Source: Methanimicrococcus sp.
GTDB taxonomy: Archaea > Halobacteriota > Methanosarcinia > Methanosarcinales > Methanosarcinaceae
Direction of reading: 5' to 3'
DNA: 12,964 nucleotides
NCBI GenBank assembly: GCA_009783635.1
Contig: WRDC01000034.1
Location: forward strand, 1-12,964
The position numbers and the translations under genes were made by a program. The notes beneath the pieces were generated by a model. The model saw only the letters and a program-made list of their open reading frames with translations, was not told the DNA's origin and did not search any database. The first letter of the stretch is position 1; the number at the start of each line of letters is the position of its first letter. Shown one piece after another: positions 7,288 through 12,964 of this stretch.

Positions 7288-7749
7288 TTATTCTTCTGCC
7301 TCTTCTTTATTCATTTTTTTAATCAAAAAAGCGATTGGGGTCGCCAAAATGGGGATTCCGAGGAAAAAGAAGAACAAGTCTCCTGAAAGCATTCCGTTAT
7401 CCATGATTGATCCGCTCTTCATAATCTGAAGAATGGAAAAGCTCATAGACAACAAACCGATAGCGATGGAAATAAAAATAATTAACCAGCCGTGTTTTTC
7501 AATTTGTCCCGGAAAATACGCTCCTTTAAGAGCGGAGCGGACCCCGAAGTAAGTCATGGGAAGACCCAGCAAAACCACCATCTCGGTGACGGGAACTGCC
7601 CACTGACCATCGAAAATCTTCACCATGCCGCTGAAAAAGATAAGATTAAAAGTCAGCAAGAATGTTTCGGCTGAAATCCGATACCTGTCAGCAATTTGTT
7701 TTTCATCGAACCGTTTTAAACATGAACCTTGATTTGAATTCGTTTTCAT
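7288..7749 (-). CDS. Four-helix membrane protein, possibly DUF6773-like
   Basis: A 153-residue membrane protein with a charged N-terminus (FDEKQIADRYRISAE) and four hydrophobic segments at about 30-46, 54-71, 88-108 and 122-143, ending in a short Lys/Glu-rich tail. Proteins of this size and shape commonly follow a short XRE-type regulator in Firmicutes gene pairs. The DUF6773 resemblance comes from general recall and is uncertain, and no biochemical function is known. The ATG at 7749 was chosen over an in-frame TTG at 7767 because GGGAGGAG at 7758-7765 is 8 bases upstream of it. Its first base is also the last base of the repressor stop codon (TGATG), so translation is probably coupled. The role could be sensing or immunity-like; that is a guess. 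Confidence 0.7.
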   Translation of the reverse strand: MKTNSNQGSCLKRFDEKQIADRYRISAETFLLTFNLIFFSGMVKIFDGQWAVPVTEMVVLLGLPMTYFGVRSALKGAYFPGQIEKHGWLIIFISIAIGLLSMSFSILQIMKSGSIMDNGMLSGDLFFFFLGIPILATPIAFLIKKMNKEEAEE

Positions 7750-7952
7750 CAATCGGACTCCTCCCAAAATAATTCATCTAACGTTTTTTCCAAAACTTTG
7801 CAAATGGAAATGCACAAATTGAGCGTCGGATTATAATCTCCCATCTCAATGGCATTCATTGTTTGTCTCGTCACGCCGACCGCTTCCGCCAAATCACGCT
7901 GCGTCATATCTTTAGAGGCGCGAGCAGCCTTTATTTTTAAATTTTTTGACAT
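7749..7952 (-). CDS. Small XRE/Cro-type helix-turn-helix regulator
   Basis: A 67-residue DNA-binding protein that is almost entirely a five-helix Cro/CI domain. The turn region MTQRDLAEAVGVTRQTMNAIE contains the usual Gln18 and the recognition helix TRQTMNAIE, followed by GDYNPTLNLCISICKVLEKTLDELFW. Short regulators of this kind are common in Firmicutes and methanogens and are usually autorepressors encoded with a membrane protein, as here. It is the first gene of the five-gene minus-strand block, and its stop overlaps the next ATG by one base. A good TATA box lies about 80 bases upstream, with paired repeats between it and the gene that may be its operator. It could have been acquired from bacteria, but nothing in the sequence proves this. 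Confidence 0.9.
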   Translation of the reverse strand: MSKNLKIKAARASKDMTQRDLAEAVGVTRQTMNAIEMGDYNPTLNLCISICKVLEKTLDELFWEESD

Positions 7953-7974
7953 ATTTTTTACATTCCTTCAACGG

Positions 7975-8018
7975 TAACTGAAGTTATGTTAAATATAATA
8001 GAATTAAAGTTAAATATA
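7975..8018. promoter_or_regulatory. Candidate operator region of the XRE regulator
   Basis: The 10-mer gttaaatata occurs at 7988-7997 and 8009-8018, exactly 21 bp apart, which is about two helical turns and so places both on one face of the DNA. Nearby TAACT-GA-AGTTA (7975-7986) is a perfect inverted repeat with 5-bp arms. Both lie between the likely transcription start and the repressor start codon, the expected place for autoregulation. The role is inferred. Confidence 0.4.
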
Positions 8019-8033
8019 TCCGAAATTCTGTAA

Positions 8034-8043
8034 GATATATAAG
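8034..8043 (-). promoter_or_regulatory. TATA box for the XRE-RND-COG1361 block
   Basis: The minus strand reads CTTATATATC, preceded by an A-rich stretch (GCAAAAGT) that could serve as BRE. Transcription would start near 8008-8012. It is one of the better TATA matches in the window and would drive the repressor and possibly the whole block. Confidence 0.55.
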
Positions 8044-8118
8044 ACTTTTGCAGGACAAGACAAATTCTTTTTGACCGCTCATTCCGGCCGAATTATTCAC
8101 AACAAAAAGAGAGAAAAT

Positions 8119-8150
8119 CAGAAAATAAAGCAGAAAATAAAGCAGAAAAA
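8119..8150. repeat. 12-bp tandem repeat, two and a half copies
   Basis: The unit cagaaaataaag occurs at 8119-8130 and 8131-8142, with a partial copy from 8143. It is continuous with the 37-bp A-rich array on its right. Confidence 0.8.
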
Positions 8151-8160
8151 TTAAAAAAAA

Positions 8161-8240
8161 GAGAATTGAAAACAGAAAACTTAAAAAAAAGAAAAAAGAG
8201 AATTAAAAACAGAAAATTAAAAAAAAGAAAAAAGAGAATT
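8161..8240. repeat. 36/37-bp A-rich tandem repeat running into the DUF5350-like stop codon
   Basis: Units beginning gagaatt and continuing with A-rich sequence (including cagaaaa and aaaaaaaagaaaaaa) start at 8161, 8198 and 8234. The last gagaatt overlaps the stop codon of the gene ending at 8239. On the minus strand the array gives repeated T-runs directly after that gene, which should act as multiple archaeal terminators. Confidence 0.8.
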
Positions 8241-8412
8241 ATTTGGCGAGAGCCTTGGGGGATCTCTTCAAGTATCTTCTTTTGTGTCCGGAAGATGTGA
8301 ATCTTTGAGCCGGTCCGGGGTGTGCTTTTGTGCTTAAGCCGTTTTCGACTCTTTTAGCGTTTCCTTTTCTTCCCTTAACTTTGACCCAAATGATGCTGCC
8401 TGTCTTGCCCAT
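8239..8412 (-). CDS. Small basic methanogen protein, DUF5350-like
   Basis: A 57-residue, strongly basic protein starting MGKTGSIIWVKVKGRKGNAK and containing HPGPAQRFTSSGHKRRYLKR. I recognise this as the small DUF5350-type protein seen in methanogens; the identification rests on memory of the MGKTGS, KGRKG and PGPAQ...SSGxKRRYL pattern. The charge and Gly-rich loops resemble ribosome- or RNA-associated small proteins, but no function is established. The start is the ATG at 8412, because AGGAGG (8420-8425) is 7 bases upstream; another in-frame ATG at 8418 would be only one base from it. It is transcribed alone, and its 3' end merges with an A-rich tandem repeat. Confidence 0.8.
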   Translation of the reverse strand: MGKTGSIIWVKVKGRKGNAKRVENGLSTKAHPGPAQRFTSSGHKRRYLKRSPKALAK

Positions 8413-8419
8413 AATCATG

Positions 8420-8425
8420 CCTCCT
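8420..8425 (-). promoter_or_regulatory. Strong ribosome binding site of the DUF5350-like gene
   Basis: A full AGGAGG at 7 bases from the ATG at 8412, the strongest SD in the window. It suggests high expression and settles the start codon. Confidence 0.75.
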
Positions 8426-8613
8426 GTGCATTATATCATAATTTTGTGATTGAATAGTTATTTTTATTTCAGTTATTTTACAAACATTTCTGAGTTCGGA
8501 CAGGCCGCCGCATATCCGATATGAATGTGATGAATGTGAAAATAAAGATTGAATAAAGTTTTTAAGAATAAAATTTATCGGAATCTTTAAGGTTTGACTA
8601 TAACACCGTTTCA

Positions 8614-8625
8614 GAAATATAAACC
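8614..8625. promoter_or_regulatory. Candidate TATA element in the divergent region
   Basis: The minus strand gives GTTTATATT, close to consensus; the plus strand gives AAATATAAA. GGTTT at 8591-8595 and AAACC at 8621-8625 are complementary to each other. The strand it serves cannot be decided. Confidence 0.35.
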
Positions 8626-8715
8626 TTACGTCTTCTTATGCCTACATTCTGTTTTTCATTCGACCCGCCGCCGCAATACCTGCATTAAATTTAAACCGTA
8701 AAAAGCGTTTTTGAA

Positions 8716-9414
8716 ATGATGAAAAAAGCGGAATCGGAGTTGGACTATTTTCACGGGGAAGAAAAAGCGCTTGCCGCTTATCCGAAAGAACACTTTATCG
8801 AAGTAATCCGAGATGTCGGGTTTGAATGCGACCTCTGCGGAAAATGCTGTACACGCTCATTTAACGGCCATGTGTCTCTCTTAAAAGAGGATGTCGTCCG
8901 AATTATTGAAATCGCCCCGGATGCTGTTTGTCCTTCCCCCCATTTTGATTTCTGCGATCAGGAAGGCCGTTTTTATGTCTTTGGATACAGCCTGAAGATT
9001 AAAGATGACGCCGGCGGAAGCTGCTGTTTCTTGGAAAACGGCCGCTGCGCAATCTATGAAAAACGCCCGCAAATCTGCCGGATTTATCCTTACATGATCC
9101 ACCGGGAAACCGATGGACGCGGGCAGTATGACTGGCGCGAGATCAGCGGCTTAAACGACCACGGCCTTTACGGCGCCGAAATGACCGAAGAAGTTGCCGG
9201 CGAAATATTCGAAGACGTTAAAAAATATGAAACCGATTTCATCTCTCAGGAAAAAGAGTTTTTAAAAGCCGTCTCCGCGTATTTTGAGAAAAATAAACTG
9301 AAACATATTCAAAAAATACATGATAAACGGAGACGCGATTTTGAAAACGGGGAAGAAATAACCGTTTTTGTCTATCATGACGGCGCTTTTTCGGAACATA
9401 AAGCGCGAAAATAA
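8716..9414 (+). CDS. YkgJ-family Cys-cluster (zinc/iron-chelating) protein
   Basis: A 232-residue protein with the family signature CDLCGKCC (Cys38, Cys41, Cys44, Cys45) and further cysteines at 72, 80, 103, 104, 111 and 121. The pattern CCFLENGRCAIYEKRPQICRIYPY is the usual second part of YkgJ-type proteins (CxxCxxCC ... C.iY..RP..Cr.yP). The cysteines are expected to bind zinc or an Fe-S cluster; the biological role is unknown. The C-terminal part (about 165-232) is charged and helical and ends in a stretch not typical of the core. Two ATGs in a row (8716, 8719) open the frame with no clear SD, so the message may be weakly translated or nearly leaderless. It converges on rnp4 with only 8 bases between the stops. 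Confidence 0.85.
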   Translation: MMKKAESELDYFHGEEKALAAYPKEHFIEVIRDVGFECDLCGKCCTRSFNGHVSLLKEDVVRIIEIAPDAVCPSPHFDFCDQEGRFYVFGYSLKIKDDAGGSCCFLENGRCAIYEKRPQICRIYPYMIHRETDGRGQYDWREISGLNDHGLYGAEMTEEVAGEIFEDVKKYETDFISQEKEFLKAVSAYFEKNKLKHIQKIHDKRRRDFENGEEITVFVYHDGAFSEHKARK

Positions 9415-9422
9415 AATAAAAA

Positions 9423-9767
9423 TCAAACCGAATCTTTTTGAGGCGTTTTTCGGTAAGGATAGCGGCTCATTTTGCCGCAGGCAAAGCAGGTTGTCAAAAC
9501 CGCTCCGCCCTTCAGACGGATCCGGCAGTTATTTCCGGGCACCAGATAATGATAGCAGTGTCTGCATAACCTTCTTTTTTGTTCGCGCGCCGGACGGACG
9601 CGGTAATGCATACCGATGAGGCGGGCCAGCGTCACATAACGGTATGTTCTCTTCGGATGTTCTTTAAAACTCTGTTCCGCCCGCTCAAAAAGAAGAAGAA
9701 TGCGTTCTTCCGCAACTTTTTTGGATAAATCCTTATTCTTTTGCCGGCGGCGGTTTTTAGACGTCAT
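9423..9767 (-). CDS. rnp4: Ribonuclease P protein component 4 (Rpp21/Rpr2 family)
   Basis: A 114-residue basic protein with an N-terminal Arg/Lys-rich helical part (MTSKNRRRQKNK ... RILLLFERA) and a zinc ribbon built from LCRHC (Cys68, Cys71) and TTCFAC (Cys94, Cys97), followed by GKMSRYPYR. This is the archaeal RNase P subunit that pairs with Rnp1 and helps the RNase P RNA cleave pre-tRNA leaders. Length and spacing fit the family. The ATG at 9767 was chosen over one at 9800 because the family sequence starts there and because it follows the MetE-like stop by one base (TGAAATG), which implies coupled translation. Confidence 0.9.
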   Translation of the reverse strand: MTSKNRRRQKNKDLSKKVAEERILLLFERAEQSFKEHPKRTYRYVTLARLIGMHYRVRPAREQKRRLCRHCYHYLVPGNNCRIRLKGGAVLTTCFACGKMSRYPYRKTPQKDSV

Positions 9768-9768
9768 T

Positions 9769-10809
9769 TCATTTCCCGTGATTTTTATTAAAAGAATCAA
9801 TAGCGATTCCCGTGTTTTTGATCAGCGCCGCGGCCAATTCCTGTGACGGCCACGAACCGAGACCGCAATCAGGTCCCGCGTACTTAATCCGGTCGCCGAA
9901 AACGGCATACAGATTCCTGAGCCTTTTTTCAATGAGGGCAGGCGTCTCCATTTCCGTCACAACTTCCCGAAGAATATCCGGCTTCCCCCAAACATTGCCG
10001 CCGTACTTTTCATTCAGCGTGCCGGCCAGATTAAAAATATCTGTCCGGGAAACGCCCGCGCGGACAAAAGTATCGTAATCTTCCAAAACTTTGCGGTCAA
10101 TCATATCCGCATAGGAAGGCGTCGCCGCGGATTCCATGCCGATAACGTCAATCGTTTCCGCCCGGCAGGCCAAGTCGTAATAAAGCGGCGAATGAATATG
10201 AATTTGAACATCCGCACCGCTTTTGGCGGCCGCGCTTCCCGAGGTCGTCAGCGCTTCAATGATTTCATCCGCCGGAAGCGAAAGATCGGGATTGATGCCG
10301 ATGCTGGGCTCATCCACGGAAACCGTGGAAATCGTGTAATTTTTCGCGTCCTTTATCGCTTTATGAACGAAAAGATTGACATCCTTTGCGAATAATTGAT
10401 AAATATCGGCATAAGAGGCGCCGCCGAATTCTTTTAAGAACAATTCCGTGGGTCCCGTGACGCACATACGGACGCGCGGCTTTTCACCGAGTTCCTCATA
10501 AAGCCGTTTGCAATAAATTTCAATGGCTTCCATTTCGACCGTTTTTGCGCACTCTTCCTTCAACTCAAACGGCCCTGCGCAGCAGGCGTCATTTTTCATC
10601 GGTCTTAAAAACTGTTCGTTCATGTCCCGCACTTGAGGATAGGTCGGAATTTGAACGCCCGCTGCCACTTTCATTCCGAAAATATCGTTTAAAACAGAAA
10701 AAAGAGCCTCATCGTCGCCGCGGTCAAAAGCCGCGTCGCTGAGAGCCGTTTTGGATACACCGGGGGGAAGCGGAAAACTTCCGATATCATCAAAAAGAAT
10801 TTCGGTCAT
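9769..10809 (-). CDS. MetE-core methyltransferase homologue (methionine synthase-like)
   Basis: A 346-residue protein matching the C-terminal catalytic barrel of cobalamin-independent methionine synthase, the short form found in methanogens. DDIGSFPLPPG (7-17) opens the barrel, VDEPSIG (165-171) matches the IDEP motif, VQIHIH (201-206) the zinc-site strand, VIGME (222-226) the zinc Glu, and GPDCGLG (312-318) the last zinc Cys. Archaeal relatives take the methyl group from a corrinoid protein instead of folate. In E. coli MetE the zinc strand is HxC; here it is His206-Ser-Pro208, so the first Cys ligand is missing. It may therefore bind metal differently or use another thiol. The gene lies 84 bases after pgi and one base before rnp4, with an ATG start at 10809. 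Confidence 0.82.
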   Translation of the reverse strand: MTEILFDDIGSFPLPPGVSKTALSDAAFDRGDDEALFSVLNDIFGMKVAAGVQIPTYPQVRDMNEQFLRPMKNDACCAGPFELKEECAKTVEMEAIEIYCKRLYEELGEKPRVRMCVTGPTELFLKEFGGASYADIYQLFAKDVNLFVHKAIKDAKNYTISTVSVDEPSIGINPDLSLPADEIIEALTTSGSAAAKSGADVQIHIHSPLYYDLACRAETIDVIGMESAATPSYADMIDRKVLEDYDTFVRAGVSRTDIFNLAGTLNEKYGGNVWGKPDILREVVTEMETPALIEKRLRNLYAVFGDRIKYAGPDCGLGSWPSQELAAALIKNTGIAIDSFNKNHGK

Positions 10810-10893
10810 GTGTCATCAATTGGAAATGATGGGATAAAACCCTTTTCTCCAAAAAGGATTCCCTTCGCCTCCGGCCGCAATTTTCCGAAACTT

Positions 10894-11685
10894 TCATTCA
10901 TAAAAGGGATTTTGGAACAATTCCGGATAATTTTGCGGATTCGATAAGAAGTCCAGCTTTTCCAAATCGTTGACCAACCCGTACATATCAATACCGGAAT
11001 AAAGAGCGGCTTCAGGATAGCTCTTTGGCCTTCCGAATGTTAACGGCGGCATCTTTTCGTAATAACCGTTTTGAGCAATACCGTCTTCCGTAATGTAATA
11101 AGCCAAACCGGCTTTGCTTTTGACAGGCTCATACTCGGAATCAAAAGCGTCGGACACCCAGTTCGCCATCACAAGCTCGGCGCTGTCGGCATTGACAGTG
11201 ACGTGCCCGTAATTCGGCGGAATCAAAACAATGTCTCCTTCCCGCGCTTCCACGATTATAAATTCAGACAAATCTCTTTTTTGAAGCAGGTAAGTGGCCG
11301 TTCCGCGAATGACCTGATAGACTTCGGGATAGGAAAACAGTTCCTGACCGCCGTGTTCCGAGTGTTCGGAAGGTTCCAATGGTTCCAATGGTTCCAATGG
11401 TTCCAATGGTTCCAATGGTTCCAAAAACGGATGGTAATGGCCCGCTGTTTTCACATATTCCGAGCCGAGCATTCCCGGCGGAATGATTGTAATATCATAG
11501 CGGAGCTTGGCCGCTCTCATTTTTTCCAGTTCTTTTAAAGACAGATGCACCTCTCGGTACATATCGTACAGGATTTTATCCGGATAGGGAACCCGGGTTT
11601 GGTCCATCAAAACATCTATCATGTCCCGAACTTTACGGGTGCTGTGGGCCGTCGAGACCTGTGAAAAATCAGGATGCTTAAACAT
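10894..11685 (-). CDS. pgiA: Cupin-type glucose-6-phosphate isomerase
   Basis: A 263-residue archaeal phosphoglucose isomerase of the cupin class, interconverting glucose-6-phosphate and fructose-6-phosphate in sugar synthesis or breakdown. The metal site is visible: GHYHP (His83, His85), YPEVYQVIRG (Glu121) and GHVTVN (His161). A tract of six LEP triplets (residues 88-105) followed by SEHSEH is inserted between the HxH and the Glu, in the metal-binding loop, and is encoded by a 9-bp tandem repeat. The ATG at 11685 has GGAGAG just upstream and starts a family-like N-terminus. A GTG at 11790 in the same frame would add 35 residues from repeat-rich sequence. The C-terminal part (about 190-263) extends beyond the minimal 190-residue enzymes. 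Confidence 0.85.
   Translation of the reverse strand: MFKHPDFSQVSTAHSTRKVRDMIDVLMDQTRVPYPDKILYDMYREVHLSLKELEKMRAAKLRYDITIIPPGMLGSEYVKTAGHYHPFLEPLEPLEPLEPLEPLEPSEHSEHGGQELFSYPEVYQVIRGTATYLLQKRDLSEFIIVEAREGDIVLIPPNYGHVTVNADSAELVMANWVSDAFDSEYEPVKSKAGLAYYITEDGIAQNGYYEKMPPLTFGRPKSYPEAALYSGIDMYGLVNDLEKLDFLSNPQNYPELFQNPFYE
11372..11424. repeat. 9-bp coding microsatellite in pgiA
   Basis: The unit ggttccaat occurs five times without mismatch from 11372 to 11416, followed by a partial copy. On the minus strand it is read as Leu-Glu-Pro. The copies are identical at the DNA level, so the expansion is recent or actively maintained. Confidence 0.95.
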
Positions 11686-11690
11686 TGAAT

Positions 11691-11696
11691 CTCTCC
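11691..11696 (-). promoter_or_regulatory. Ribosome binding site deciding the pgiA start
   Basis: GGAGAG on the minus strand, 5 bases before the ATG at 11685. No comparable SD precedes the alternative GTG at 11790. Confidence 0.6.
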
Positions 11697-11775
11697 AAAG
11701 AGCCGTTTTCTTTTCAAAAATCAAACGGCTTGACCGCGGCTCAATCTCGCGGCCTCTTTTAATTTCTCTTTCATT

Positions 11776-11799
11776 CACAGTATTGTACACAGTATTGTA
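11776..11799. repeat. 12-bp tandem repeat, two copies, in the pgiA leader
   Basis: The unit cacagtattgta occurs at 11776-11787 and 11788-11799 without mismatch, and a decayed third copy (gatattgta) follows. It lies between the likely TATA box and the pgiA start codon. Confidence 0.9.
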
Positions 11800-11832
11800 A
11801 TTTGTGATATTGTAGAAAATATACGTTATCCG

Positions 11833-11846
11833 TTTTTATAAATATC
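11833..11846 (-). promoter_or_regulatory. Candidate TATA box for pgiA
   Basis: The minus strand reads GATATTTATAAAAA between hisD and pgiA. Transcription would begin near 11810, giving a leader of about 125 bases that includes the 12-bp repeat. It is AT-rich and close to consensus but not perfect. Confidence 0.4.
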
Positions 11847-11879
11847 TGTCATTTGTTTTTATCCTTTGTGTACCGAAGT

Positions 11880-12964
11880 TCACGATTCAAATCTTTTTCG
11901 TATGGATTCGGCATGTTCATACAATCCTTCCGCTTCGGCCAGCGCGATCACCGCGTCTTTGATTTCGCCGAGTCCTTCTTTGCTGATTTTTTGAACCGTG
12001 AAGGATTTTAAGAAGTGGGCGGTGTTTAAACCGGAATACGTCCGCACATAACCCGATGTCGGTAAAACGTGGTTTGTCCCCGACGCGTAGTCGCCGGCCG
12101 GAACAGGCGCATAATTGCCGACAAAAACGGAGCCGGCATTTTTAATTTGATTCAGGACGCCATCTTCCGCTTCGGGATTTATCATAATTTGAAGGTGTTC
12201 CGGACCGAACCGGTTGGAAAAGACAACGCAGTCCTCAAGAGAATCCGCAATCAAAACGGCCGAATTTAAAAGCGCGGCCTCAATGATTTCTTTTCTTTTG
12301 GCGCCGACGGTTTGTTTTTCAATTTCCAGCACGATTGCTTTCGCAAATTTTTCCGATGTCGTCACGACAACGGAGATTGAATTCGGGTCATGCTCGGCCT
12401 GCGCCAAAACATCGGCCGCCGTCATTTTGATGTCAGCGAAATCGTCGGCAATAATCAACACTTCACTCGGACCGGCCGGGAAATCGATTTCCGCTTCATC
12501 GCGGATTTTCATCTTCGCGTAAGTGACATAAACATTGCCGGGACCGACGATTTTGTCCACTTTCGGAATGCTTTTCGTACCGTAGGCCATGCCGGCAATC
12601 GCCTGTGCGCCACCCGTTTTGAAAATACGGTCAACGCCCGCAATTTTACACGCGGCAAGCGTCAGCGGGTGGACGGTTCCGTCCGCGCGGGGCGGCGTGC
12701 AGACCACAATCTCCGGCACGCCCGCAACTTTGGCAGGCAGCGCAGTCATCAGAACCGTCGACGGATAGCTGGCGCGGCCGCCGGGAATGTAGCAGCCGAC
12801 GCGTTCCAGCGGAAGGGTTTTTTGCCCCAGAACAATTCCGGGCGTGTTTTCGACATACCAGCTTTCTTCCGGCAGCTGGTCTTGGTGGAAACAGCGGATG
12901 TTTTTCGCAGCTTTTCGGAGATGGCCGACCAGCGTCTGATCCAAAGAAGCGATGCCTTCTTCGA
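11880..12964 (-). CDS. hisD: Histidinol dehydrogenase, N-terminus outside window
   Basis: The C-terminal 360 residues of HisD, the zinc enzyme that carries out the last two oxidations of histidine biosynthesis (histidinol to histidine with NAD). The full protein is usually about 430 residues, so roughly 70 N-terminal residues are beyond the right edge. Motifs in order are VGCYIPGGRASYPSTVLMTALP, GPGNVYVTYAK, AGPSEVLIIADD, AQAEHDP (zinc Gln and His), FGPEHLQIM (catalytic Glu-His), AGDYASGTNHVLPT (zinc Asp) and a C-terminal EGLYEHAESIR (zinc His). All expected ligands are present, so it should be active. The frame is open to the window edge; no start codon is claimed. It is followed by a short gap holding the pgiA promoter. 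Confidence 0.95.
   Translation of the reverse strand, partial: EEGIASLDQTLVGHLRKAAKNIRCFHQDQLPEESWYVENTPGIVLGQKTLPLERVGCYIPGGRASYPSTVLMTALPAKVAGVPEIVVCTPPRADGTVHPLTLAACKIAGVDRIFKTGGAQAIAGMAYGTKSIPKVDKIVGPGNVYVTYAKMKIRDEAEIDFPAGPSEVLIIADDFADIKMTAADVLAQAEHDPNSISVVVTTSEKFAKAIVLEIEKQTVGAKRKEIIEAALLNSAVLIADSLEDCVVFSNRFGPEHLQIMINPEAEDGVLNQIKNAGSVFVGNYAPVPAGDYASGTNHVLPTSGYVRTYSGLNTAHFLKSFTVQKISKEGLGEIKDAVIALAEAEGLYEHAESIRKRFES

Larger units (their letters stand above)
8413..8715. other. Divergent intergenic region (303 bp)
   Basis: It separates the DUF5350-like gene (minus) from the Cys-cluster gene (plus), and I see no coding sequence in it. GAAATATAAACC at 8614-8625 reads as GGTTTATATTTC on the minus strand, a good TATA box, and is also AT-rich enough on the plus strand to serve the other gene. 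Either use would leave a leader of roughly 70 (plus) or 180 (minus) bases. Confidence 0.5.

Noticed and set aside
11071..11538. Plus-strand 155-codon frame with a FQW repeat
   Set aside because: Antisense to pgiA; the repeat is just the reverse reading of the 9-bp microsatellite.

Overview
The window looks like a piece of a euryarchaeal chromosome, most likely from a methanogen of the Methanosarcinales. Methanimicrococcus is my best guess, from gene content and moderate GC only. The evidence is the start of an A1Ao ATP synthase operon (AhaH), an archaeal RNase P subunit (Rnp4), a cupin-type glucose-6-phosphate isomerase, COG1361 S-layer-related proteins, a DUF5350-like small basic protein, and TATA-box promoters in place of bacterial -35/-10 elements. 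I saw no rRNA, tRNA, transposase or CRISPR array.

Layout. Positions 1-249 (minus) are the N-terminal 83 codons of ahaH, with a TATA box near 351-360. A gene-free AT-rich stretch follows to 968; its right half is a degenerate repeat array. A TatD-related (COG1099-like) hydrolase lies at 969-1811 (plus) and ends at a hairpin terminator. From 7952 down to 1998, all minus, is a five-gene block: small XRE-type repressor, four-helix membrane protein, HAE3/MMPL RND transporter, and two paralogous membrane-anchored COG1361 proteins. Then come the DUF5350-like gene (8239-8412, minus), a YkgJ-type Cys-cluster protein (8716-9414, plus), and a minus-strand row: rnp4, a MetE-core methyltransferase homologue, cupin pgi, and hisD cut by the right edge.

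The most system-like region is the five-gene block. Its first two genes overlap by one base, the RND and first COG1361 genes are adjacent or overlapping, and the two COG1361 proteins share one architecture (signal peptide, two beta-rich domains, C-terminal membrane anchor, basic tail). It could be a regulated envelope complex in which the RND pump works with extracytoplasmic partners. The function is not known from the sequence.

The second theme is the large number of short tandem repeats. At least nine separate arrays occur in 13 kb, mostly in gaps between genes. Five have unrelated sequences but the same 12-bp period. One 9-bp array is translated as an (LEP)n tract inside the metal-binding loop of the pgi product, and two others reach into the stop codon of a neighbouring gene.
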